64,000 nucleotides of DNA from Ruminococcaceae bacterium UBA2854 (GTDB lineage Bacteria; Bacillota; Clostridia; Oscillospirales; Acutalibacteraceae). The notes beneath the pieces are model-generated. The model was given only the letters and a program-made list of their open reading frames with translations, had not been told where the DNA came from and ran no database searches. A program made the translations under genes and the position numbers. Numbering within the stretch: the stretch's first letter is position 1; each line of letters starts with the position of its first letter. Location of the stretch: assembly GCA_002350765.1 (NCBI GenBank), contig DEFK01000017.1, forward strand, positions 62,001 to 126,000. Reading direction: 5' to 3'. This document shows, piece by piece, positions 34,593-43,495 of this stretch.

Positions 34593-36475
34593 ATGAAAAA
34601 ATTTTTAGCGCCTGTATTGGTTATTGCTTTGCTTATGAGTTGTTTTATTATTCCCGTAAGCGCCGATACGGGAGAACTGAAACTGCCGTTTAAGCTTATT
34701 CCGTCTAAGACCGTTTCTATGAGCAAGGTTGATATCGGCGACGCAACCGACATGAACTTTACTTACAGTATGGAAGAGGATATGATAGGCTTTATGCAGG
34801 AATGCGAGGATTCCGAGAAAAAAGAAGCGTTATTAAAGCAGCTCGGAATAGACGATATCGCGATTGACGCGCAGATTGACTGGGCGCTTGACGATAAAGA
34901 TGACTGGCACCATAGCGAGTACTGGGATGATAACGAAGCTACCCGCTATTTCGGTCTGGGTTATGATAAGGACGGACATTCCCGTACCTGCGAGTGGGAT
35001 CTCCTTTCGATATGGCCGTACGCTCAGACGACTAACGAATGCTGGATTACACGTTACGCGGGAAATCCCGATGACCCCGAAGATACGCGCTGGAACGGCG
35101 AGGATTTTGAGGGCGGAGTTCACCGCAACGGAATGAAAGACGTTCTTAAGGAAGGCCAGTATGAGATAAAGCGCAACGACGGCGAAGCGTATATTACGAT
35201 AGATTATAACGAGCATACGCTCTACGCCCGTATGCGTTACTATGTTACCGTATGGGATACCGACGGAAACGGAAACCCCGTAACACGCTATTTATTCTCC
35301 GATTGGTCTGACGCGGCGTCATTCGGTAAAGACGGCAATCAATGGAGGCCTTATACCGAGGATGAGATCCCTGCTCCCGTTATCTCCGACGGATATATGA
35401 CGGGCGAGGAATTTAACGATTATCCGATAGTTAATTATAAACCGTTCCCGAGGATTTAGCGGAGAAATTTACTAAAATCAACGGTTTCGGCGGATACGCG
35501 CGCGTTTATGTTGAGGCGCGTATTAAAGGAAGTAATCAGTGGCTTGAGCGCCAGGGCGATGTTGATCCGAAATCCGAAATGGGCTTCGACGTACTCGCTC
35601 TCGCGGGCGACGGAAAGCCGATTTATAAGGACACCGAAATAGAGTTTAGAACACGTTATTTCGTAGAGCAGAGAATGGGTTATAATACAGAAGTCGAGAG
35701 TGAGTTCTTCTCGCCGTATTCTAATATTCTGACCGTAAAAGCGGATAAGGATTATATGGTTAATACTCAGCCCGCTCCTGGCGATCCTAATCCCGACATA
35801 AGCCCGCAGCCCGTTAACCCCGTGCCTTCTATAAGCTCGCTCAGCGGCGGCGCTACAAAAGCTCAGGTTACTAAGTTTATAACAGGCTTAAAAACCGACA
35901 GCGACCCCAAGGGCTCTACCTTCGGTATTCTTTCTGCTAAACAGAAAAAAGCCGCCAAAAACTCTATTTCAATTACATGGAATAAAGTTAAGGGCGCTAA
36001 GAGCTACTCGATTTACGCTAATAAATGCGGAAAGACTAACCCGTATAATTATTTAACCTCCGTATCGGGTACATCCTATACGCAGAAAAACCTTAAAAAA
36101 GGTACATATTATAAGTATCTTGTCGCCGCCTTTAACGGAAGCGGAAAGCTTATCGCCACCGCGAAAACTCTCCATATTACCACCTCGGGCGGAAAAAACG
36201 GCAACTTTAAAAAGGTTACAACCGCCGCTAAAAAAGACAAGGTAACGCTGAAGAAAAAGGGCAAGAGCTTTAAGCTGAAGGCTAAAGCGATACCCGAGTC
36301 AAAGAAGCGTAAGGTAAACGTACACCGCGGTATGAAATACGAAAGCTCGAATACAAAAATCGCGACAGTAAACGCGGGCGGAAAAATTACCGCTAAGAAA
36401 AAAGGAAAATGTATCGTTTACGCTTATGCCCAGAGCGGAGCGTATAAAAAGATAAAAGTTACCGTAAAGAAGTAA
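34593..36475 (+). pseudogene. Secreted Fn3 / BIG2-like protein interrupted by a frameshift
   Basis: The first frame (34593-35459) starts with a signal peptide and ends at an early stop. The rest continues in another frame: reading GAG GAT TTA GCG GAG from about 35447 gives EDLAEKFTKINGFGGYARVY, which joins the open frame that runs through the ATG at 35579 to the stop at 36473-36475. One extra C in the run TTCCC (near 35444) restores a single protein of about 627 residues. The second half contains an Fn3-like domain (SISITWNKVKGAKSYSIY) and a C-terminal BIG2-like domain (YESSNTKIATVNAGGKITAK). Either a true mutation or a sequencing error; the downstream frame shows no decay. Confidence 0.82.
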
Positions 36476-36483
36476 TGGCAAAA

Positions 36484-36513
36484 AATATATCGGCTCGCTC
36501 GAGCCGATATATT
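36484..36513. terminator. Bidirectional terminator
   Basis: AATATATCGGCTCG and CGAGCCGATATATT form a long stem between the convergent frameshifted surface gene and the DUF1846 gene, with AT-rich flanks on both sides. Confidence 0.8.
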
Positions 36514-37994
36514 TATTTATTATAGAGCTTTTTAGTTTCGTAAGTAGGTTCCGTCGTAAGACGTATACCGAGCTTTTTAAGCGTACGCATATCGGTTTCC
36601 GAGAGGATAACCGTAGCGTGAGCGTCTGTATCGCGGAGAAGCGGAAGTTTTTCCATAGCGAGCTTCGCTGTCGGATTAGTTACCGCCGACATCGAAAGCG
36701 CGATTAAAATTTCGTCCGTATGGAGTCTGGGGTTAACCGAGCCGAGGCTCGAAACCTTTAACTTCTGAATAGGCTCGATAACCGCCGCGTCGAGAAGCTC
36801 AACCTGGTCGGGGATATTGGCGAGCGATTTAAGCGCGTTTAAAAGCATAGCCGAAACCGCGCCGAGCAGGTTAGTTGTCTTACCTGTTATAATCTTTCCG
36901 TCCGAAAGCTCGATAGCCGCCGCGGGAGCGCCTGTTTCCTCCGCCTTTTTGAGCGCGGGGGTAATTACGCGTCTGTCGGTTACGTTGAGCTTGCTCTGCT
37001 GCATAAGTATGCTGATTTTATTCGCTTCGTCCGAGGAGCCTACGCCCTTGGTATTGTTCGAAAGCGCGTAGTAGTAACGGCGGATTATCTCCTGGTTAGC
37101 GGCTTCGCAAACCGCCTCGTCGTCAATAATACAGTTGCCTGCCATATTTACGCCCATATCCGTGGGCGATTTATACGGCGACTCGCCTAAGATCAGCTCG
37201 AACATTGTATTGAGAACGGGGAAAATCTCGATATCCCTGTTATAGTTTACTGTAGTTTTTCCGTAAGCCTCTAAGTGGAACGGGTCTATCATATTAACGT
37301 CGTTCAAATCGGCTGTAGCCGCTTCGTACGCGACATTAACGGGGTGTTTAAGCGGTAAGTTCCAGATAGGGAAGGTCTCGAATTTAGCGTAGCCCGCCTT
37401 GATATTACGCTTGTGCTCGTGATAAAGCTGGGAAAGGCATACTGCCATCTTGCCCGAGCCGGGACCCGGAGCGGTAATTACAACGAGCTTGCGTGAGGTT
37501 TCGACATAGTCGTTCTTTCCGTAGCCGTCGTCGCTTACGATAAGGTCAACGTCGGTAGGATAGTTCGGGATAGAGAAGTGGTGGTATACGTTTATACCGT
37601 TTTCTATAAGCTTTTTCTCGAACTTAACGGCTGAGGGCTGTTCGGCGAATCTCGTAAGTACAACCGACGGTACATACAGACCGCGGCTTTTAAATACGTC
37701 GAGAAGTCTGAGCGCGTCTAAATCATAGGTTATTCCCAAGTCGCCGCGAACCTTATTTTTCTCGATGTCGTCGGCGTTAATTACGATTACGATTTCCGCT
37801 TCGTCTTTAAGCTGCATAAGCATCTGCAGCTTTGAGTCAGGCTTAAAGCCGGGTAAAACTCGGGAGGCGTGGTAGTCGTCAAAAAGCTTACCGCCGAATT
37901 CGAGGTAAAGCTTATCGCCGAATTTCTTTATTCTGTCGCGGATATGCTGCGACTGCATTTCAAGATATTTTCCATTATCGAACCCTATTTTCAT
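36513..37994 (-). CDS. DUF1846 family protein
   Basis: A 493-residue cytoplasmic protein of the DUF1846 family, widespread in Firmicutes and of unclear function. Recognisable are the start MKIGFDNGKYLEMQSQHI, a P-loop-like ITAPGPGSGKMA (about residues 173-184) and DTDAHATVILSE near the end. Length is normal for the family. The ATG follows AGGAGGCGG. It lies alone, divergent from the asparagine synthetase homologue. Confidence 0.92.
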   Translation of the reverse strand: MKIGFDNGKYLEMQSQHIRDRIKKFGDKLYLEFGGKLFDDYHASRVLPGFKPDSKLQMLMQLKDEAEIVIVINADDIEKNKVRGDLGITYDLDALRLLDVFKSRGLYVPSVVLTRFAEQPSAVKFEKKLIENGINVYHHFSIPNYPTDVDLIVSDDGYGKNDYVETSRKLVVITAPGPGSGKMAVCLSQLYHEHKRNIKAGYAKFETFPIWNLPLKHPVNVAYEAATADLNDVNMIDPFHLEAYGKTTVNYNRDIEIFPVLNTMFELILGESPYKSPTDMGVNMAGNCIIDDEAVCEAANQEIIRRYYYALSNNTKGVGSSDEANKISILMQQSKLNVTDRRVITPALKKAEETGAPAAAIELSDGKIITGKTTNLLGAVSAMLLNALKSLANIPDQVELLDAAVIEPIQKLKVSSLGSVNPRLHTDEILIALSMSAVTNPTAKLAMEKLPLLRDTDAHATVILSETDMRTLKKLGIRLTTEPTYETKKLYNK

Positions 37995-38106
37995 AATCCG
38001 CCTCCTGTGCGTTAAACAAAAATAAATTAACCTTTAAAATTATAGCACAGCAGTGTTTAAATATCAAATTAAAATCTTGAAATATTCTCTATTTGAAAAA
38101 AGCATA

Positions 38107-38135
38107 TAGACAACCTCGTTTAGAAATGGTATAAT
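38107..38135 (+). promoter_or_regulatory. Promoter of the asparagine synthetase homologue
   Basis: TAGACA and a perfect TATAAT are 17 bp apart. Confidence 0.75.
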
Positions 38136-38166
38136 TTCTACATAATCTGACACGGAGGTCGATACT

Positions 38167-39699
38167 ATGGACAACAACAAGACAGAAATCCGTTATTACA
38201 GCGGTTATATAAGAAACTGGAGAAGCCTTTGCTCCGAGCTCGGTATTGAGCTTGATTTAAACCGTCAGGAGCGCGAGGCTGAGATATTAAAAAAAGCGTA
38301 TTCAAAATGGAAGATGAATATGATGGAGCATATTTACGGAATGTTCGCTTTCGCACTTTATGACGAGAGCGAAAAGAAGCTCTACTGTGTAAGAGACCAG
38401 GTAGGTCAGAAGCAGATGTTTTATTCCGTAATTAACGGAGAGTTCGTTTGCTCGGGCGATATTAACGAAATCGCGTCAACCGACGGCTTTACAAAGAAGC
38501 TGAATAAGCGTATGCTCCAGCAGTACCTTTTCTACGGCTATCCGATAGGCGGGGAAACCTTCTACGAGAATGTTTATAAGCTGATGCTAGGTCATTATGT
38601 TGAGTGGAACGGCAAAGAGGCTGAGACCGTACGCTACTTTAAGCCCGAGTTCGAGCCCGATAATACTAAGACGGTTGATGAATTTGCCGCTGAAATCGAG
38701 AAAGTAATAGACGAGATTATGTCCGAGGAACGCGGTGATAAGGAGTTCCCGTATAAGGAATCGTTCCTTTCGGGCGGAGTTGACTCGTCCTATCTTTTCG
38801 CGGCTAGCGACGCCGAGTGCGCTAATACCGTCGGCTACGGCGAGGAGGGCTTCGATGAGTCGGAGCTCGCGCGTCAGACCGCGGAAATCCTCGGAAAAGG
38901 CTTCCGTAAAAAGATTATCGAGCCCGACGAGTATTTTGAGCGTATTCCTACCGTTATTGATAAAATGGGCCAGCCCTTAGGCGACGCATCGGCGGTGGCT
39001 TTCTCTATCGGCTGTAAGGCTGTACGAGAGTACGCGAAGGTTGTATATTCGGGAGAGGGAATCGACGAGTTCTTTGGCGGCTATAACGCCCATAAGCGTG
39101 AAATCCCGAAGGAGTGGACGTACCTTACCTGCTCCCATATTATGTCCGAGGATTATATTAAGTCGTTAATGCTCGACTACGACGAGAGCGTTAAGGCGGT
39201 TGACCCCGTAGCTCCGCTATGGAAAGAGGTAGAGGGACAGGATCCGCTCGCGCAGAAGCTTACTATCGACGTGTCTTTATGGCTGGAGGGCGATATTTAT
39301 CTTAATACCGACCGTACAAGTACAGCCTGCGGAGTAGAGCTGCATACTCCGTTCAGCGATTTAAGACTGTTTAACGTAGCGAGAAAAATCCCCGCCGAAT
39401 ACAAATTCGCCGAGGGTCAGAATAAATATGTTTTCCGTAAGGCGGCGAGCGCTAAGCTCCCTGACGAGGTTGCGTTCAGAAAGAAAGTAGGCTTCCCTGT
39501 GCCTGTGAGAAAATGGCTTGCGGACGAAAAGTTCAACAAGCCTATCGCCGATAAGCTTTTCGGAGATACTTCTAAAAAGTTCTTCGACCAGCAGCAGCTT
39601 GAAAAGCTCTGGGTAAGCTATCTCGAGGGCGAGGAACAGTACTGGGGAAGAATCTACGCAATCTACGCGTTCTTACTCTGGTATGACTTAAAATTTTAA
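38167..39699 (+). CDS. Asparagine synthetase homologue without the glutaminase cysteine
   Basis: A 510-residue AsnB-like protein. The synthetase domain is intact, with the pyrophosphate loop SFLSGGVDSS and YSGEGIDEFFGGY. The N-terminal glutaminase domain is cut short: normal enzymes start MCG with Cys as nucleophile, while this one begins MDNNKTEIRYYSGYIRN and lacks about 50 residues, keeping only its second half (YGMFAFALYDESEKKLYCVRD). The start is fixed by GGAGG 9 nt upstream of the ATG and no missing N-terminus is seen upstream. It may use free ammonia, or make an amide or lactam other than asparagine. Confidence 0.87.
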   Translation: MDNNKTEIRYYSGYIRNWRSLCSELGIELDLNRQEREAEILKKAYSKWKMNMMEHIYGMFAFALYDESEKKLYCVRDQVGQKQMFYSVINGEFVCSGDINEIASTDGFTKKLNKRMLQQYLFYGYPIGGETFYENVYKLMLGHYVEWNGKEAETVRYFKPEFEPDNTKTVDEFAAEIEKVIDEIMSEERGDKEFPYKESFLSGGVDSSYLFAASDAECANTVGYGEEGFDESELARQTAEILGKGFRKKIIEPDEYFERIPTVIDKMGQPLGDASAVAFSIGCKAVREYAKVVYSGEGIDEFFGGYNAHKREIPKEWTYLTCSHIMSEDYIKSLMLDYDESVKAVDPVAPLWKEVEGQDPLAQKLTIDVSLWLEGDIYLNTDRTSTACGVELHTPFSDLRLFNVARKIPAEYKFAEGQNKYVFRKAASAKLPDEVAFRKKVGFPVPVRKWLADEKFNKPIADKLFGDTSKKFFDQQQLEKLWVSYLEGEEQYWGRIYAIYAFLLWYDLKF

Positions 39700-39716
39700 A
39701 AGAATAATATAAATTA

Positions 39717-39745
39717 ACGGCGCGGTTTCTAAAGAACCGCGCCGT
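39717..39745 (+). terminator. Terminator of the asparagine synthetase homologue
   Basis: An 11-bp stem ACGGCGCGGTT / AACCGCGCCGT; the T-run is poor. Confidence 0.75.
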
Positions 39746-39761
39746 ATTAAATATGAGAAAC

Positions 39762-39789
39762 ACTTCTCACTTCCCACTTCCTACTTCCT
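39762..39789. repeat. Heptamer array ACTTC[CT][CT]
   Basis: Four heptamers in exact phase: ACTTCTC, ACTTCCC, ACTTCCT, ACTTCCT. They lie between the two convergent terminators. Confidence 0.8.
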
Positions 39790-39795
39790 GCTAAA

Positions 39796-39835
39796 AACGG
39801 GCTGCAAAACTCGTTTAGAGTTTAAACAGCCCGTT
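39796..39835 (-). terminator. Terminator of the nagB-glmM operon
   Basis: Outer stem AACGGGCTG / CAGCCCGTT and inner stem AAACTC / GAGTTT; TTTTTAG follows on the minus strand. Confidence 0.85.
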
Positions 39836-39841
39836 AAATAA

Positions 39842-41188
39842 TTAAATAATATGTCCTTTTGCTCTGATAACGTCGATTACCTGGTCAACGTATTTCTCGC
39901 AGGTTTCGTCCGAATCAGCCTCAACCATAACTCTGATAACAGGCTCTGTGCCTGATTCTCTGAGAAGAATTCTTCCGTTGTCGCCGAGAACCTCGGATAC
40001 CTTGGCTACTTCGCTCTGTACATCGGGGTCGTTCTTAGCGTCGGGCTTGGATTTAACCTTAACGTTCTTGAGAACCTGGGGATACATAACCATAGGAGCC
40101 GCGAGCTCGCTCATCGGTTTCTCTTTAGCGAGCATAACCTCCATAAGCTTTAAAGAGGTGAGGATACCGTCGCCTGTGGTAGCGTATTTCGAGAAGATAA
40201 TATGTCCCGATTCCTCGCCGCCGATACGGTTGCCTGTATTTACCATATTCTCGTAAACGTACTTGTCGCCGACATTAACCTTATCGTATTCGATGCCGAC
40301 CTTATCGAGCGCCTTAAACAGACCGAAGTTACTCATAATAGTAGCTACAACCTTGTTGTTTATGAGCTTTCCTCTTTCCTTCATATATACGCCGTACATA
40401 TAGATGATATGGTCGCCTGTGACTACGTTGCCCTTTTCGTCAACCGCTAAGCAGCGGTCGGCGTCGCCGTCGTAAGCGAAGCCTACGTCTAAGTTATTAT
40501 CTACAACGAACTTCTGCAAGTGCTCGATATGGGTTGAGCCGCAGTCGGTGTTGATATTGTAGCCGTCGGGAGCGTCGTTGATAACATATGTCTTAGCTCC
40601 GAGAGCGTCGAATACGCCCTTGGCAATCTGCCATGCCGCGCCGTTGGAAACGTCGAGACCTACCTTAACATTCTTGAAGCTGTATTTGCTCATAGAGATG
40701 AGGTAGCCGATATAGCGGTTACGTCCTTCTACATAGTCAACGGTACGTCCGATGTTCTCTCTCTCGGCAATCGGAATTTCGATCTTATCGTCGATAAAGT
40801 CCTCTACCTTTAAGAGAGTTTCCTCCTCCATCTTCTCACCCTTGCTGTTGAGAAGCTTGATACCGTTGTCATAGAACGGGTTATGTGACGCGGAAATCAT
40901 AATACCGCAGTCAAAATCGTCAATACGAGTGATATAAGCTACGGAGGGAGTGGTGGTTACGTGCATAATATACGCGTCAGCACCGCTTGCCATAAGACCT
41001 GTGCAAAGCGCGTACTCGAACATATAGGAGGAGCGGCGTGTATCCTTACCGATAACGATCTTAGCTTTCTTTCCCATATTAGCGCCGTAGTACCAGCCTA
41101 AAAATCTTCCTATTTTAATAGCGTGCTCAAAGGTAAGGTTTTTGTTAGCCTCGCCTCTGAATCCGTCTGTACCGAAATATTTACCCAT
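39842..41188 (-). CDS. glmM: Phosphoglucosamine mutase
   Basis: The 448-residue GlmM converts glucosamine-6-phosphate to glucosamine-1-phosphate on the way to UDP-GlcNAc for peptidoglycan. Active Ser101 lies in ISASHNPFYDNGIK, the metal loop is YDGDADR, and the phosphate-binding loop is RESGTEPVIRV. Its ATG overlaps the stop of the beta-helix gene (TAATG), so the three genes nagB, beta-helix and glmM are translationally coupled. Confidence 0.95.
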   Translation of the reverse strand: MGKYFGTDGFRGEANKNLTFEHAIKIGRFLGWYYGANMGKKAKIVIGKDTRRSSYMFEYALCTGLMASGADAYIMHVTTTPSVAYITRIDDFDCGIMISASHNPFYDNGIKLLNSKGEKMEEETLLKVEDFIDDKIEIPIAERENIGRTVDYVEGRNRYIGYLISMSKYSFKNVKVGLDVSNGAAWQIAKGVFDALGAKTYVINDAPDGYNINTDCGSTHIEHLQKFVVDNNLDVGFAYDGDADRCLAVDEKGNVVTGDHIIYMYGVYMKERGKLINNKVVATIMSNFGLFKALDKVGIEYDKVNVGDKYVYENMVNTGNRIGGEESGHIIFSKYATTGDGILTSLKLMEVMLAKEKPMSELAAPMVMYPQVLKNVKVKSKPDAKNDPDVQSEVAKVSEVLGDNGRILLRESGTEPVIRVMVEADSDETCEKYVDQVIDVIRAKGHII

Positions 41189-41850
41189 TATCTTTCAATC
41201 CTTTCCACAACGGTACCGTCGTTCTTAAAAATACAGTTCTCGGGAACAACACCGCGTACGCAGGATGTGGGGTACACGCTTGCGTGTCTGCCGATAACAG
41301 TACCGGGGTTACATACGGCGTTACATCCAACCTCAACGTAGTCGCCGAGCATAGCGCCGAATTTCTTGAGCCCTGTTTCGATCTTCTCTGTGCCGTTATG
41401 AACTACAACGAGCTTTTTGTCGGACTTAACGTTAGATGTGATTGAGCCCGCGCCCATATGTGAGAAGTAGCCGAGAATAGAGTCGCCTACATAGTTGTAG
41501 TGCGGAGTCTGAACGTGGTCGAAAAGGATAACGTTCTTGAGCTCGGCGGAGTTGCCGACTACGCAGTCAGCGCCTACTAAAGCCGAACCGCGGATAAAAG
41601 CGCACTGACGAACTTCTGTGTTCGGGCCGATAATACAGGGAGCGCCGAGATAAGCCGAATCGAATACCTTGGCTGTCTTATGAACCCATACGCCTTCTGC
41701 TCTCTGCTCGTAATCGTCGCCGAGAGTAGCGCCTAACTCGAGGATAAAGTCCTTAATACCCTTTAAGGCTTCCCACGGATAAGTAAACTGCGAAAGATAA
41801 TCCTTCGCGAGAGTATGATCTAAATCATAGAGATCTTTTATAGTGTACAT
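41188..41850 (-). CDS. GlmU-like left-handed beta-helix (sugar-phosphate acetyltransferase-like) protein
   Basis: A 220-residue hexapeptide-repeat protein (KTAKVFDSAYLGAPCIIGPN, IRGSALVGADCVVGNSAELK) similar to the C-terminal acetyltransferase half of GlmU, without a nucleotidyltransferase domain. Placed between nagB and glmM, it most likely acetylates glucosamine-1-phosphate or a related sugar phosphate; this is from context. Proteins of this kind are often annotated as UDP-GlcNAc pyrophosphorylase-related. Start and stop both overlap the neighbours by 1 bp (TAATG). Confidence 0.82.
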   Translation of the reverse strand: MYTIKDLYDLDHTLAKDYLSQFTYPWEALKGIKDFILELGATLGDDYEQRAEGVWVHKTAKVFDSAYLGAPCIIGPNTEVRQCAFIRGSALVGADCVVGNSAELKNVILFDHVQTPHYNYVGDSILGYFSHMGAGSITSNVKSDKKLVVVHNGTEKIETGLKKFGAMLGDYVEVGCNAVCNPGTVIGRHASVYPTSCVRGVVPENCIFKNDGTVVERIER

Positions 41851-42641
41851 TAAAGTCTCTCCTTCTTTTCAATATCGAGGAAATATTTATATGTGTCAAC
41901 CGTAAGCTCGCCGCAGGCAGCTTCGTCACAAGCGATAATAGCGCCGTTGTGCATCTGTAAAGCGGAGCAGGTCCACTTATGGCTTACGGAACCCTCTACT
42001 GTCTCAGCGAGAGCTCTCGCCTTATTATGGCCGTTGATAAGAATTAAAACTTCCTTGGAATCTGTAACTGTGCCTACGCCTACGGAAAGAGCCTGAGCGG
42101 GAACCGCTTCGGGATCGTTGCCGAAGAAACGTGAGTTAACGATTCTTGTGTCTGTTGTAAGGTTTCTTACGCCTGTGCGTGAAGCGAGGCTTGTAAAGGG
42201 CTCGTTGAACGCGATATGTCCGTCAACGCCGATACCGCCCATAAAGAGGTCAATTCCGCCGTAAGAAGCGATTTTCTCCTCGTATCTCTTGCACTCGCCC
42301 TCGGGATCATCAGTCATACCGTTTAAGATATTGATGTTCTCTTTCTTCATATCTACGAGATGATCGAAGAAATTGTCGTGCATAAAGTACCAGTAGCTTT
42401 GGTCGTGCTCGTGAGGAAGTCCGAGGTATTCGTCCATATTGAATGTTACTACATTAGCGAACGATAACTCGCCCTTCTGGTTCATTGTATAGAGCTCTTT
42501 ATAAACACCGATAGGCGATGAGCCTGTGGGAAGTCCGAGTACGAAGGGACGATCCTCTTTATGATTCTTAATCTTCTGAGCGATATAGTTAGCCGCCCAT
42601 TTGCACATTTTATCGTAATTATCCTGAATTACAACTCTCAT
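41850..42641 (-). CDS. nagB: Glucosamine-6-phosphate deaminase
   Basis: A 263-residue NagB ([39 protein letters not shown] with the catalytic His). It interconverts glucosamine-6-phosphate with fructose-6-phosphate plus ammonia. Usually it is catabolic, but here it leads an operon with a GlmU-like protein and GlmM and has a glmS-type ribozyme in its leader. That suggests it may run in the amination direction as a GlmS substitute (inference). The ATG follows AAAGGAG. Confidence 0.95.
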   Translation of the reverse strand: MRVVIQDNYDKMCKWAANYIAQKIKNHKEDRPFVLGLPTGSSPIGVYKELYTMNQKGELSFANVVTFNMDEYLGLPHEHDQSYWYFMHDNFFDHLVDMKKENINILNGMTDDPEGECKRYEEKIASYGGIDLFMGGIGVDGHIAFNEPFTSLASRTGVRNLTTDTRIVNSRFFGNDPEAVPAQALSVGVGTVTDSKEVLILINGHNKARALAETVEGSVSHKWTCSALQMHNGAIIACDEAACGELTVDTYKYFLDIEKKERL

Positions 42642-42774
42642 AATAAATATCTCCTTTAATTTTATTAACGTTTTTATAAAAAATAAGCAATAAGAGAACC
42701 TTTGTTACAGTTTTAATTCTGCTTTTTCTTTTCTCTCTGACGACCTGCTTAAAAAACACCGATATAGGAGTAAA

Positions 42775-42895
42775 AACAGTGTGTTGAGTGTAATATAAGG
42801 CCGTGACGGCATCCGCCGAGTCTTTCGATAACCGCCAACCCTCGTCAACCAAATTGGTCCAGGCGCTAATAGTCTCCGTATCTCCTTTCGAGGAG
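42775..42895 (-). ncRNA. glmS-type self-cleaving ribozyme in the nagB leader
   Basis: The minus strand carries, in order and at the right spacing, the conserved blocks of the glmS ribozyme: AGCGCCUGGAC with the cleavage site A/G between 42867 and 42866, GACGAGGG (42846-42839), UUAUCGA (42831-42825) and CGGCGGAUG (42818-42810). Two segments flanking the last two blocks can pair (GUUGGC with GCCGUC). The P1 arm is very short. A hairpin CTCCT-CGAA-AGGAG precedes the site. The known RNA binds glucosamine-6-phosphate as cofactor and cuts its own message. It lies 225 nt before nagB, not glmS. Confidence 0.88.
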
Positions 42896-43006
42896 GCTAT
42901 TTTATGTATATAGGACAGTACAAAATATATACATACTATCTAGAAAATTTTACCATATATAGTGGGAAAAGTCAAGATAATCTTACCCGCGGAAAGCGGA
43001 TTAAAA

Positions 43007-43024
43007 ACGCCTTTATAAAGGCGT
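43007..43024. promoter_or_regulatory. 18-bp perfect palindrome upstream of the NAD-salvage operon
   Basis: ACGCCTTTATAAAGGCGT ends 11 bp before the -35 of the operon promoter. It is a candidate operator. Confidence 0.5.
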
Positions 43025-43035
43025 AAAAAATACAG

Positions 43036-43064
43036 TAGACAAGAGCTTATAATTTTGGTATTAT
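43036..43064 (+). promoter_or_regulatory. Promoter of the NAD-salvage operon
   Basis: TAGACA and TATTAT are 17 bp apart, 38 bp before the first ATG. Confidence 0.7.
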
Positions 43065-43102
43065 TTATATGGATATTAATTATATTATAAGGAGACATAT
43101 TT

Positions 43103-43495
43103 ATGAGCAAAATAAATGATTTCTTAACCGAAACAGGGATTTTCTTTTTAGCTACAGTAGACGGCGACCGTCCTAAGCTACGTCCCTTAGGCGCGCATTT
43201 CGAGGAGGACGGTAAGGTTATCTTCGGCGTGGGCGATTTTAAGGACGTGTATAAGCAGATGGTAAAAAATCCTTTCGTTGAGATTGCCGCTTGCAAGCCG
43301 AACGGCCACTGGCTTCGCTATTCGGGAAAGGCTGTTTTCGAGACCGACGGAAAATACGCCGAGAAGATGATAAAGGAGTCGGGGCTTGAGCAGATTTATA
43401 ACGAGGAAACGGGCAATAAGCTAATGGCGTTCCATTTAGAGGACGCCGCTGCCGTGGATATAAATGTTATGGGCGAGGGAGAAAACCTTTTATGA
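43103..43495 (+). CDS. Pyridoxamine 5'-phosphate oxidase-like FMN protein
   Basis: A 130-residue split-barrel flavin-binding protein (FFLATVDGDRPKLRPLG, then VIFGVGDFKDVYKQM). Members of this family oxidise or reduce small substrates, or bind FMN or F420; the activity is not given by sequence. It overlaps the nicotinamidase gene by 4 bp (ATGA) and so belongs to the NAD-salvage operon. The ATG follows AAGGAGA. Confidence 0.85.
   Translation: MSKINDFLTETGIFFLATVDGDRPKLRPLGAHFEEDGKVIFGVGDFKDVYKQMVKNPFVEIAACKPNGHWLRYSGKAVFETDGKYAEKMIKESGLEQIYNEETGNKLMAFHLEDAAAVDINVMGEGENLL

Noticed and set aside
34333..34596. 87-codon ORF upstream of the surface protein
   Set aside because: It covers the inverted repeats and a promoter and has no start site; chance ORF.
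35440..35460. Programmed -1 frameshift in the surface protein gene
   Set aside because: No X-XXY-YYZ slippery heptamer or downstream structure at the switch point; a missing C explains it more simply.
42640..42960. T-box or other riboswitch in the nagB leader
   Set aside because: No T-box sequence or antiterminator pair is visible, whereas the glmS ribozyme blocks are complete.
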